DNA of 6,727 nt from Pseudomonadota bacterium. GTDB taxonomy: Bacteria > Pseudomonadota > Gammaproteobacteria > Pseudomonadales > UBA5518. Made by a program: the position numbers and the translations under genes. This document shows, piece after piece, positions 1 to 6,121 of the stretch. Position 1 is the first letter of the stretch. Each line of letters opens with the position of its first letter. The stretch is from positions 1 to 6,727 of the forward strand of contig JAKJFB010000160.1 in assembly GCA_022705125.1 (NCBI GenBank), given 5' to 3'. Under the pieces are notes generated by a model that made no database searches, had not been told where the DNA came from, and was given only the letters and a program-made list of their open reading frames with translations.

Positions 1-2053
1 AGAACTCCGCCAGGCCCATGTGATCCATGTAGCGCAGCGCACCGCCGCGGAACACGGGGAAGCCGATGCCCATGACCAGCGCCATGTCGGCCTCGCCCGC
101 CGAATCCACGATGTCCTCATCGAGGCAGCGCACGAGTTCGTTGCACATGGGCACCATCATGCGTTCGACGATCTGCTGCTCCTCGAACTCGCGCGGCGCG
201 GCGCTGATGCCGGCGATCATCGCCTGCGCTTCGGGGTCGGGCGTCTTGACCGGCTTGCCACGCTTGTCCTGTTCGTAACGATAGAAACCCGCCCCGGTCT
301 TCTGCCCGAAGCGCCCCGCCTCGAACATCAGTTCCACCGCGGTGCGGAACCCGATCTGCATGCGTTCGGGGAAGCCCTCGGCCATCACGCCGGCGGCGTG
401 ATGCGCCACGTCGATGCCGACCACGTCCAGCAGGTGCGCCGGCCCCATGGGCCAGCCGAATTTCTGCATCACGCGATCGACCTGGCGAAAGTCCGCGCCA
501 TCGCGCAACAAGGCGTTGAACGCGCCGAAATACGGGAACAGCACACGGTTGACCAGGAAGCCCGGGCAATCGCGCACCACGATCGGCGTCTTCTTGAGCT
601 GTCGCGCGTAAGCCACCGTGGTGGCGATGGCGGCGTCGGAACTGTGCTCGCCGCGGATCACCTCGACCAGGGGCATGCGGTGCACCGGGTTGAAGAAGTG
701 CATGCCGCAGAAATTCGCCGGGCGCGCCAGGGCCTGTGCAAGGCGCGTGATCGAGATCGTCGAGGTGTTGCTCGCGAGCACGGCATCGCTGCCCAGCACC
801 GCTTCACACTCGGCGAGCACGCGCTTCTTGACGTTCTCGTTCTCGACGACCGCCTCGACCACGAAATCCACTGCACCGAAACCGCTGTAATCGAGCGCGG
901 GACGGATGGTGCGCAGCACGCCGGCCATGGCTTCTGGCGTCATGCGCCCGCGGCTGACCTGGCCCGAGAGCAATTTGCCGGCCTCACGCATGCCGATCTC
1001 CAGTCCCTTCTCGGCGATGTCCTTCATCACGATCGGCACGCCGCAGCTCGCCGACTGGTAGGCCACACCGCCACCCATGGTGCCTGCTCCGAGAACCGCC
1101 GCGTGCGTCACCTTGCGTCCGGCCGACTCCCACTCCCGCGCCTTCTTCGAAACCGCCTGCTCGTTCAGGAACAGCCCGATCAGGCTGTCCGCCTCGTTGG
1201 TGAGCGCGAGCCGCGCGAAGAACTTCGCCTCCACCTCGAGCGCCTCGTCGCGCGACAGGCCCACGGATTTCTCCATCGACTTGGCGGCCGTCACCGGCGC
1301 CGGCATGTTCGGCCCCGCCTGCGCGGCCACCACGCTCTTGCCCGTCATGAAGGCCATCATGCGTTCGATGTCATTGAGTTGCACCGGTTGCGTCTTCTCG
1401 CGACGCCGTGCCGCGTAATCCAGCGTGCCATCCATGCACTGGCGCAGCAGGTCCAGCGCGGCCTCTCGCAGGCGCGCCGGCTCGACCACCGCATCGACCG
1501 CACCCACCTTCAGCGCGACCTCGGCCTTGTACTCGCTGCCGCCGCAGATCCACTCGACCGCGTTGTCGACGCCGATCACGCGCGGCAGGCGCACCGTGCC
1601 GCCGAAGCCGGGATTGATCCCGAGCTTGACCTCGGGCAGACCGACACGGGCGCCGCGCGACATCACGCGCGCATCCGCGGCCAGGCAGAGCTCCAGCCCG
1701 CCGCCCAGCGCGGTACCGTTGATGGCGCAGACGCTCGGTACCGCAAGATCTTCCAGTGCGTTGAATATGGCGTTCGCCCGGGCCAGGTTCTCGAGCAGGG
1801 CGGCCTCGCCCTGGCGGAACAGCGCGCCGAACTCGCCGATATCGGCGCCGACGATGAAGTACTCGGGCTTGGCGCTGGTGATCAGCACGCCCCGCACGCC
1901 ACTGTCCGCGGCGATCTGCCCCAGCGCCTCGCCGAGCTCGCCGAGAGTCAGCTGGTCGAACTTGTTGACGGCATCCGCGTCGCGGTCGAAGCACAGCTCG
2001 ACGATACCGGATTCCAGCGCTCGCAGCGTGATCGCCTTGCCCTGGTGATGCAT
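1..2053 (-). CDS. fadB: Fatty acid oxidation complex subunit alpha FadB (3' end cut by window edge)
   Basis: Multifunctional beta-oxidation enzyme with enoyl-CoA hydratase/isomerase and NAD-dependent L-3-hydroxyacyl-CoA dehydrogenase activities; it normally pairs with the thiolase FadA in a cytoplasmic complex. There are 684 open codons with no stop. E. coli FadB has about 729 residues, so roughly 35 to 45 C-terminal residues are missing. The N-terminal crotonase domain carries ALGGGLE with Glu121 and GLPE with Glu141, matching catalytic Glu119 and Glu139 of E. coli FadB. The dehydrogenase part has the NAD-binding GAGTMG at about residue 322 and HFFNPVH ending in the catalytic His at about 458, followed by CPGFLVNR. 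The visible end, [10 protein letters not shown], aligns near the family C terminus. The ATG at 2053 gives an N terminus flush with E. coli FadB and has GGGGA at 2064–2060 as a Shine-Dalgarno. fadA probably follows beyond the left edge. The assignment to FadB rather than FadJ rests on overall resemblance. Confidence 0.96.
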   Translation of the reverse strand, partial: MHHQGKAITLRALESGIVELCFDRDADAVNKFDQLTLGELGEALGQIAADSGVRGVLITSAKPEYFIVGADIGEFGALFRQGEAALLENLARANAIFNALEDLAVPSVCAINGTALGGGLELCLAADARVMSRGARVGLPEVKLGINPGFGGTVRLPRVIGVDNAVEWICGGSEYKAEVALKVGAVDAVVEPARLREAALDLLRQCMDGTLDYAARRREKTQPVQLNDIERMMAFMTGKSVVAAQAGPNMPAPVTAAKSMEKSVGLSRDEALEVEAKFFARLALTNEADSLIGLFLNEQAVSKKAREWESAGRKVTHAAVLGAGTMGGGVAYQSASCGVPIVMKDIAEKGLEIGMREAGKLLSGQVSRGRMTPEAMAGVLRTIRPALDYSGFGAVDFVVEAVVENENVKKRVLAECEAVLGSDAVLASNTSTISITRLAQALARPANFCGMHFFNPVHRMPLVEVIRGEHSSDAAIATTVAYARQLKKTPIVVRDCPGFLVNRVLFPYFGAFNALLRDGADFRQVDRVMQKFGWPMGPAHLLDVVGIDVAHHAAGVMAEGFPERMQIGFRTAVELMFEAGRFGQKTGAGFYRYEQDKRGKPVKTPDPEAQAMIAGISAAPREFEEQQIVERMMVPMCNELVRCLDEDIVDSAGEADMALVMGIGFPVFRGGALRYMDHMGLAEF

Positions 2054-2059
2054 GGAATG

Positions 2060-2064
2060 TCCCC
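2060..2064 (-). promoter_or_regulatory. Ribosome binding site of fadB
   Basis: GGGGA lies 6 bases before the ATG at 2053. It supports that start, which is also the one giving an N terminus flush with E. coli FadB. Confidence 0.5.
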
Positions 2065-2089
2065 GTCGGTCAGTAATTGGATGGCGGCG

Positions 2090-2095
2090 ATTATA
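2090..2095 (-). promoter_or_regulatory. Candidate −10 box (TATAAT) for fadB
   Basis: A perfect TATAAT is read on the minus strand 36 bases before the fadB start, which would put the transcript start near 2083 and leave a leader of about 30 bases. No TTGACA-like −35 is present at 16 to 18 bases spacing; that position is occupied by the GC hairpin at 2103–2117. The promoter would therefore need an activator, or the match is chance in a repeat-like sequence. No clear FadR or PsrA operator was recognised. Its position fits the change from the housekeeping operon to a fatty-acid catabolism gene. Confidence 0.4.
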
Positions 2096-2102
2096 GGAGC
2101 GC

Positions 2103-2117
2103 GCCGGCTTCGCCGGC
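2103..2117. repeat. REP-like GC stem-loop between the GH84 gene and fadB
   Basis: GCCGGC at 2103–2108 and GCCGGC at 2112–2117 form a 6-bp perfect stem around a 3-base loop (TTC on plus, GAA on minus). On the plus strand it is preceded by TATAGGAGCGC, which resembles the GTAGGAGCG heads of REP elements common between genes in Pseudomonas and related gammaproteobacteria. No T-tract follows on the minus strand, so a classic intrinsic terminator is not supported, although the stem could slow or protect the 3' end of the upstream transcript. With one copy in the window, membership of a repeat family is an inference. Confidence 0.45.
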
Positions 2118-2148
2118 CACTACCTGCTGCGTAAGACAGCGTCGGCGC

Positions 2149-3222
2149 TCAATCGGTGAGGCAGGCCGGATCGAAGGCGTAGCCGCCGTGGAGCCAGTCG
2201 CGGACTTCCTCCGCCAGCGGCGAGTGAAATTCGGCATAGCGCGCGCGCATCTGCGCGAGACGCGCCCCGGACAGCGCACTCAGCCCCTCGCGCTGCAGCG
2301 CATCGAGATCCGCGGCGAGTTGCGCGGCCAGCGCCTCCTCGCACTGCGCGCGCAGGCAATACGCGAAAGCGGCGTCTGCATCGTAGGCGGGCCCCTGCTG
2401 GTAGAGCAGCGCCAGCGACTGCAAGGCGATCCGCGACAGCCAGCACTGGTTCATCGGGTTCACGAAATGCGCCTGCGTGAGCCCGGCGAGCTCGCTCCCG
2501 CGGCCGCGGAAAGCGTCAATGCGCAGGAAGTTCGATCCCCTGGCGCCGTCGTTGACGGGGTAGTTGTCCCACAGCACGGGCTTGCGCGCGAAACGCGCCG
2601 CGATCTCGCCGAGACCTGCCGCATCGTGGGATTCGGCGCAAACCCTGTCGCCGGTCCAGAATATACCCATCTCGCGAGGCAGCCCGGCGCCGAGCTCTTC
2701 CCAGTAATCGGCGGGCATCGCACCGAACACGCGTTCCAGCACCGGGTCGGTCGAGTAATAGCTGGGGCAGACGAGCGCATGCCCGGCCTCGCTGACGGAC
2801 ATCACCTCGGCGACGATATCCAGTTGCGAGGCGGCCAGCGCATGGACGTGGCGCGGCATGTCATCGAAGAGGATGCACTGGATGCGTGCGCCGAAGCTCT
2901 CCAGGTAACGCACCTTGTCGCGCAGGCGCCGCAGGTTCACGGGCGAGGGATCCTCGACCAGCCCGAGCGGACTCAGCCCGAACCCCCAGTCGAGTCCGGA
3001 TTCGGCGCAACAGTCGGCGATCGCGCGCATGCGTCGCTCCTCCGCGGCGTCCCAGCGCTCGGGCCAGCGGCGTCGCAGTACGGCATCGCCCTTGGGTGCA
3101 TAAAGGTAGTAGCGATAGCCGGTGCCCGCGATGAAGCGCAGGCAGGCGATGCGGTCCTCGTCGCGCCATTGCCGGCCGTAGAAGCCTTCCACCAGCCCCA
3201 ACCCGAACGGCAACTGCCTCAC
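2149..3222 (-). CDS. GH84 family beta-N-acetylglucosaminidase (O-GlcNAcase-like, cytoplasmic)
   Basis: Predicted to remove terminal beta-linked GlcNAc by the substrate-assisted mechanism of family GH84, the family of human O-GlcNAcase (OGA) and bacterial NagJ-type enzymes. The 357 residues begin with GLVEGFYGRQW, the OGA signature. Matching human OGA by eye, Lys44 fits Lys98, the Asp120-Asp121 pair in ILFDDM fits catalytic Asp174/Asp175, Tyr156 fits Tyr219, and Trp218/Asn220/Asp225 in VLWDNYPVND fit Trp278/Asn280/Asp285. Asn255 in FVNPMN fits Asn313. Residues from about 281 to 357 are Ala/Leu-rich and probably helical, where OGA has its stalk. No signal peptide or membrane segment is seen, unlike secreted NagJ-type enzymes. 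The start is GTG at 3222, 9 bases after the tatD stop, so it is probably co-transcribed with tatD. The family is secure; the substrate (O-GlcNAc protein, peptidoglycan fragment or other) is unknown. Confidence 0.93.
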   Translation of the reverse strand: MRQLPFGLGLVEGFYGRQWRDEDRIACLRFIAGTGYRYYLYAPKGDAVLRRRWPERWDAAEERRMRAIADCCAESGLDWGFGLSPLGLVEDPSPVNLRRLRDKVRYLESFGARIQCILFDDMPRHVHALAASQLDIVAEVMSVSEAGHALVCPSYYSTDPVLERVFGAMPADYWEELGAGLPREMGIFWTGDRVCAESHDAAGLGEIAARFARKPVLWDNYPVNDGARGSNFLRIDAFRGRGSELAGLTQAHFVNPMNQCWLSRIALQSLALLYQQGPAYDADAAFAYCLRAQCEEALAAQLAADLDALQREGLSALSGARLAQMRARYAEFHSPLAEEVRDWLHGGYAFDPACLTD

Positions 3223-3228
3223 GGCGCG

Positions 3229-3233
3229 CCCTC
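3229..3233 (-). promoter_or_regulatory. Ribosome binding site of the GH84 gene, overlapping the tatD stop
   Basis: GAGGG begins inside the tatD TGA stop (3234–3232) and lies 6 bases before the GTG start at 3222. It decides this non-ATG start: the protein from here begins only a few residues before the conserved GLVEGFYGR motif. The layout implies translational coupling with tatD. Confidence 0.65.
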
Positions 3234-4014
3234 AGGCCACGACCGCGCGCGGGAACAACCGGTAGAAATTCGCCGTGGTCGCCGCAGCCACTTCCTCGAG
3301 CGGAATCTCCTTGATCGCCGCCACCGCTTCGGCGACGTGCAGCACGTGGCGCGGCTCGTTGGTGCGCCCGCGATGCGGCACCGGCGCGAGGTAGGGCGAG
3401 TCGGTTTCCACCAGCATGCGATCGAGCGGTACGGCGCGAACGACCTCGCGCAACGCCGCGGCGCTGCGGAAGGTGATGATCCCGGAGAACGAGATCATGA
3501 AGTTCATCTCCATCGCCGCGCGGGCCATCTCCAGGCTTTCCGTGAAGCAATGCATCACGCCGGCGTGCACCGGATCGGCATGTGCGGCGAGCAACCGCAG
3601 CGTGTCCTCGCGCGCATCGCGCGTATGCACGATGACCGGGAGCCCCGCCCGCGACGCCGCCTGCAGATGCGTGACGAAGCTCTGCTGCTGGCGCTCGGCG
3701 TGCTCCGCGCCATGGTAGTAATCGAGCCCGGTTTCGCCGATCGCGACCACCTTGGGCTGCGCGGCGAGCGCGAGCAGCTCGGCGACGCTGACCGGCTCCG
3801 CGGCACAGGACGAGGGATGAATGCCGACCGATGCAAAGACCTGCTCGTGCGCCTGCGCGTGGGCGAGCACGCGCAACTGGTTCTCGCGGTCGACCGCCAC
3901 CGTGAGCATGCGCCCTACCCCGGCGGCCGCGGCAGATTGCAGGATGGCGTGGATGTCCATGCCCACGTCGGGCGACGTGAGGTAGTCCAGATGACAATGG
4001 CTGTCTATGAGCAT
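3232..4014 (-). CDS. tatD: TatD/YcfH-family metal-dependent hydrolase (DNase)
   Basis: A 260-residue TIM-barrel amidohydrolase-fold protein, full length for the family. TatD proteins are divalent-metal phosphoesterases with nuclease activity, linked to DNA repair and degradation; the copy in this operon position corresponds to E. coli ycfH. The metal ligands are all visible: His6 and His8 (DSHCHLD), Glu94 (GETGLDYY), His130 (VIVHTRDA), His155 (MHCF) and Asp205 (ETDSPYLAP). The reading frame stays open upstream to 4140, but the added residues match no family sequence and run through pilZ, so the ATG at 4014 that begins MLIDSHCH is chosen. It follows the pilZ stop by 25 bases with no good Shine-Dalgarno; a small stem-loop fills the gap. 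The biological substrate is not known. The name ycfH would be equally fair. Confidence 0.95.
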   Translation of the reverse strand: MLIDSHCHLDYLTSPDVGMDIHAILQSAAAAGVGRMLTVAVDRENQLRVLAHAQAHEQVFASVGIHPSSCAAEPVSVAELLALAAQPKVVAIGETGLDYYHGAEHAERQQQSFVTHLQAASRAGLPVIVHTRDAREDTLRLLAAHADPVHAGVMHCFTESLEMARAAMEMNFMISFSGIITFRSAAALREVVRAVPLDRMLVETDSPYLAPVPHRGRTNEPRHVLHVAEAVAAIKEIPLEEVAAATTANFYRLFPRAVVA

Positions 4015-4020
4015 GCGCCG

Positions 4021-4036
4021 ACGGCCCGCAGGCCGC
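4021..4036 (-). other. Short stem-loop in the pilZ–tatD gap
   Basis: On the minus strand CGGCC (4035–4031), loop TGCG (4030–4027) and GGCCG (4026–4022) form a 5-bp GC stem, extended by a G·U pair in RNA. It ends 7 bases before the tatD ATG and so covers the place where a ribosome binding site should be. It could tie tatD translation to ribosomes finishing pilZ. No T-tract follows, so it is not a terminator. Confidence 0.35.
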
Positions 4037-4039
4037 TTC

Positions 4040-4390
4040 TCACATCGTGTGCGTGGGACGTTCGGATTCCAGGGCGCCCGCAAGGTAGGTTTCGATCTTG
4101 CGGCTTGCCGTGTCGTCCTGACCGTTGAACTGCACGCCAATGCCCGAGGCGCGGTTGCCCTGTGCGCGCTTGGGCGTGACCCAGACCACCTTGCCGGCCA
4201 CCGGAATCTTCTCCTGCTCGTCCATCAGGTTCAGCAGCATGAATACTTCGTCGCCGATGCGGTAGGGCTTGTTGGTCGGGATGAACAGGCCACCGTTCTG
4301 CAGGAAGGGCATGTACGCCGCATACAGCACCGCCTTGTCCTTGATGGTCAGGGACAGGATGCCGTTGCGGGTTCCTTGCGGCGCGGTCAT
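4040..4390 (-). CDS. pilZ: Type IV pilus assembly protein PilZ
   Basis: A cytoplasmic single-domain PilZ protein of 116 residues, needed for type IV pilus biogenesis and twitching in Pseudomonas and Xanthomonas, where it acts with the FimX/PilB assembly machinery. The whole length reads very close to P. aeruginosa PilZ (118 aa): RNGILSLTIKD, LYAAYMPFLQNGGLFIPT, GDEVFMLLNLMDE, GKVVWVTPK, GIGVQFN and the C-terminal RPTHTM. It lacks the N-terminal RxxxR motif of canonical c-di-GMP receptors. This agrees with the known failure of this founding PilZ type to bind the nucleotide and implies it works as a protein adaptor. The ATG start at 4390 aligns with the family N terminus, but no good Shine-Dalgarno is near it; a GGAG lies 15 bases upstream, too far to be convincing. 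It follows holB by 66 bases. Other pilus genes are not in the window. Confidence 0.97.
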   Translation of the reverse strand: MTAPQGTRNGILSLTIKDKAVLYAAYMPFLQNGGLFIPTNKPYRIGDEVFMLLNLMDEQEKIPVAGKVVWVTPKRAQGNRASGIGVQFNGQDDTASRKIETYLAGALESERPTHTM

Positions 4391-4456
4391 GGGCTGGGGG
4401 AATCACTCCGGTGGTACTTGCAGAAGAGTAGCGACTCAACCCGGATTTTGCCAGCC
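4391..4456 (-). other. holB–pilZ intergenic gap, no clear signal
   Basis: This 66-base gap is the longest inside the presumed operon. TTGAGT followed 17 bases later by TACCAC is only a weak sigma-70-like pair (4/6 and 3/6 matches). A small GAGT-CGCT-ACTC inverted repeat overlaps it. Neither is strong enough to call a promoter for pilZ, but a weak internal promoter is possible. Confidence 0.2.
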
Positions 4457-5449
4457 TCAACAGCCTCGCTGCCAATCGATGAGCAAGGCCTCGAGCAGCA
4501 GCTGGCGGTTCGGATTGGCCGTCGACGCCGCATCGCGACGCGCCGCCAGGGTGCGCTGCAGCATCCGCGCGGCGTGCACGGCGCCGACACGGGGCATCAG
4601 CTCGTCGATGGCCGCGGCAGCCCGCTGGATGCGAGCCCCCGAGGCTGAGCCGTGCGCCAGCGCGCGACTCAGGTCGGCCAGGAACAGGAACACCCAGCCG
4701 AGCAGCTCGCGCAACTCCAGGTCGGCGCATCCGCTCACCAGCTCAGGAATCCAGGCTCCGGGTGATGCCGCGCGGCGCATCATGTCGGCCGCGCGGTCGA
4801 AGCCCCCGATGGCATCCGCCTCGCGAATGCGCAGCGCGCCCAGCGGACAACCCGCTGCGATACCGAGCAGGTCCGCGGCATCGGCGCCGCCACCGGCCGA
4901 CTGCAACCACTGCAGCGCCTGCTCGGGCGCCGGCGGCATGAGCCTGAGCTGCTGGCAGCGCGAGCGGATCGTGGGCAGCAGGCGCGCCGGGGCATCGCTC
5001 AGCAGCAGCATGTGCGTGCGCGGCGCCGGCTCCTCCAGGCTCTTCAGCAGGCAGTTGGCGGTGTGCGTGTTCATGGCATCCGCCGGATCGATCACGATCG
5101 CCTTGGCGTGGGCCACGCTCGGCGTGCGCATCACGAAGTCGGTGAACTCGCCCCGTATCTGTTCGATGCGGATCTGCTTGCCCGGCTCCTCGGGCGCGAT
5201 CCGCAGCAGATCCGGGTGCGAGCCCGCCGTGACCAGCAGGCAGTCGCGACACGCTCCGCAAGCCTGCCCGCGGTCCGGGTTGCGGCACAGGATCGAGCGC
5301 GCCAGCAGCTCTCCCAGCAGGCGCTTGCCGATACCCGCCGGCCCGCTGAGCAGCACGGCGTGATGCAGGCGTTGATCGACGATGCGCGCGCGCAGTCGCT
5401 CCCAGTCGTTGCGCTGCCAGGGCAGAGGGGCTGGCGCGGAACCGGTCAC
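4457..5449 (-). CDS. holB: DNA polymerase III subunit delta'
   Basis: Delta-prime subunit of the clamp-loader complex, which loads the beta sliding clamp onto primed DNA during replication. The protein has 330 residues, near the usual 320 to 340. The AAA+ N-terminal half has a P-loop-like SGPAGIGKR at about 35–43. Its Lys is kept, but the Ser/Thr that normally follows is Arg, consistent with a stator that need not hydrolyse ATP; E. coli delta' has lost the P-loop further. The zinc site is C55-x8-C64-x2-C67-x2-C70, the spacing of E. coli delta'. SRC at 163–165 supplies the arginine finger for the neighbouring DnaX subunit. The C-terminal half is helical and poorly conserved, as usual. The start is GTG at 5449, sharing GTGA with the tmk stop, so translation is probably coupled to tmk. 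An N terminus with PLPWQ before the first helix fits the family. Confidence 0.96.
   Translation of the reverse strand: MTGSAPAPLPWQRNDWERLRARIVDQRLHHAVLLSGPAGIGKRLLGELLARSILCRNPDRGQACGACRDCLLVTAGSHPDLLRIAPEEPGKQIRIEQIRGEFTDFVMRTPSVAHAKAIVIDPADAMNTHTANCLLKSLEEPAPRTHMLLLSDAPARLLPTIRSRCQQLRLMPPAPEQALQWLQSAGGGADAADLLGIAAGCPLGALRIREADAIGGFDRAADMMRRAASPGAWIPELVSGCADLELRELLGWVFLFLADLSRALAHGSASGARIQRAAAAIDELMPRVGAVHAARMLQRTLAARRDAASTANPNRQLLLEALLIDWQRGC
5446..5449 (-). promoter_or_regulatory. tmk stop / holB start overlap (GTGA)
   Basis: The holB GTG (5449–5447) overlaps the tmk TGA (5448–5446). This type of junction normally allows terminating ribosomes to restart on the next gene and would tie delta' synthesis to Tmk synthesis. 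Confidence 0.7.
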
Positions 5450-6084
5450 GGCGTCGCGTCCTGCGCGAGGAAGCCCTCGAGGGCCTGCGCGACGGCGGCC
5501 TGGACGTCCGGCAGCGGCCCGGCGGCGTCGATCACCCGAAACCGCGCGGGCTCCGCCGCGGCCAGTTGCAGGTAGGCGGCGCGCACGCGGTCGAAGAATT
5601 CCCGGCCTTCCATCTCGAAGCGGTCCGGCGCACCGCGACCCGCAAGGCGTTGCATGCCGCTGTCCACCGGCACGTCCAGCAGCAACGTGAGGTCCGGCGC
5701 GAAATCACCCAGCAACAGCCGGCGCAGGGCCTGGATCCGCTCCACTCCCATGCGCCGCCCCGCCCCCTGGTAGGCGATGGTCGCATCCGTGAAGCGATCG
5801 CTGATCACCCAGTCGCCGCGCGCCAGCGCCGGCTTGATCACGCGCTCCACGTGCTGCATCCGCGCGGCGAACACCAGCAGCAACTCGGTGTCCTCGCATA
5901 CCCCTTCCTCGCGCGGCGCCAGCAACAGCTGGCGGATCTCTTCAGCGAGCGGCGTGCCGCCGGGCTCGCGCGTCACGACCACGCGCAGCCCCGCCGCGTG
6001 CAGCCGCGCGCGGACCCCCTCGATGTTGGTGCTCTTGCCCGCGCCTTCGCCGCCTTCGACGCTGATGAACCGGCCTCTAGCCAT
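5446..6084 (-). CDS. tmk: Thymidylate kinase (dTMP kinase)
   Basis: Phosphorylates dTMP to dTDP with ATP, the last dedicated step before dTTP in both de novo and salvage routes. The protein has 212 residues, against 213 in E. coli. The P-loop GGEGAGKST spans residues 11–19. The [11 protein letters not shown] segment and the DR motif in [16 protein letters not shown] are the thymidylate kinase signatures, followed by [15 protein letters not shown] and the lid-region GRGAPDRFE. The frame stays open upstream to 6333, through the end of mltG, but only the part from ATG 6084 ([11 protein letters not shown]) matches the family. A GGAGAAAG run lies upstream but somewhat far from this ATG. mltG ends 37 bases upstream and holB overlaps the stop by 4 bases, as in the standard mltG–tmk–holB operon. 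Confidence 0.97.
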   Translation of the reverse strand: MARGRFISVEGGEGAGKSTNIEGVRARLHAAGLRVVVTREPGGTPLAEEIRQLLLAPREEGVCEDTELLLVFAARMQHVERVIKPALARGDWVISDRFTDATIAYQGAGRRMGVERIQALRRLLLGDFAPDLTLLLDVPVDSGMQRLAGRGAPDRFEMEGREFFDRVRAAYLQLAAAEPARFRVIDAAGPLPDVQAAVAQALEGFLAQDATP

Positions 6085-6121
6085 GTCGAGGATCTTTCTC
6101 CATTGAGGCTCGCGGCCGTTC

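Noticed and set aside
2054..2085. Possible FadR-type operator (ACTGACCGAC) between the fadB −10 and its start
   Set aside because: Only a partial half-site is visible, with no convincing symmetric partner; not enough to call regulation.
20..2134. A 704-codon open frame on the plus strand opposite fadB
   Set aside because: Its translation is His/Arg/Ala-rich with no family resemblance, and it lies opposite a clear fadB. It is a mirror frame produced by GC-rich third codon positions.
2096..2148. Intrinsic terminator after the GH84 gene
   Set aside because: The stem at 2103–2117 lacks a following T-tract on the minus strand.
2861..3997. A 378-codon minus-strand frame overlapping tatD and the GH84 gene
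   Set aside because: It is an out-of-frame reading of the two real genes. Low-complexity Arg/Ala/Gly sequence, no motifs.
2077..4128. A 683-codon open frame on the plus strand opposite the GH84 gene and tatD
   Set aside because: It spans two well-supported minus-strand genes and their gap, and shows no recognisable domain; an antisense composition artefact.
4015..4140. N-terminal extension of tatD to an upstream ATG at 4140
   Set aside because: The 42 extra codons read through pilZ out of frame; the conserved DSHCH motif needs only the start at 4014.
4391..4456. Possible sigma-54 promoter (TGGCA near the holB stop) for pilZ
   Set aside because: TGGCA is present but no TTGC follows at the fixed −12 spacing.
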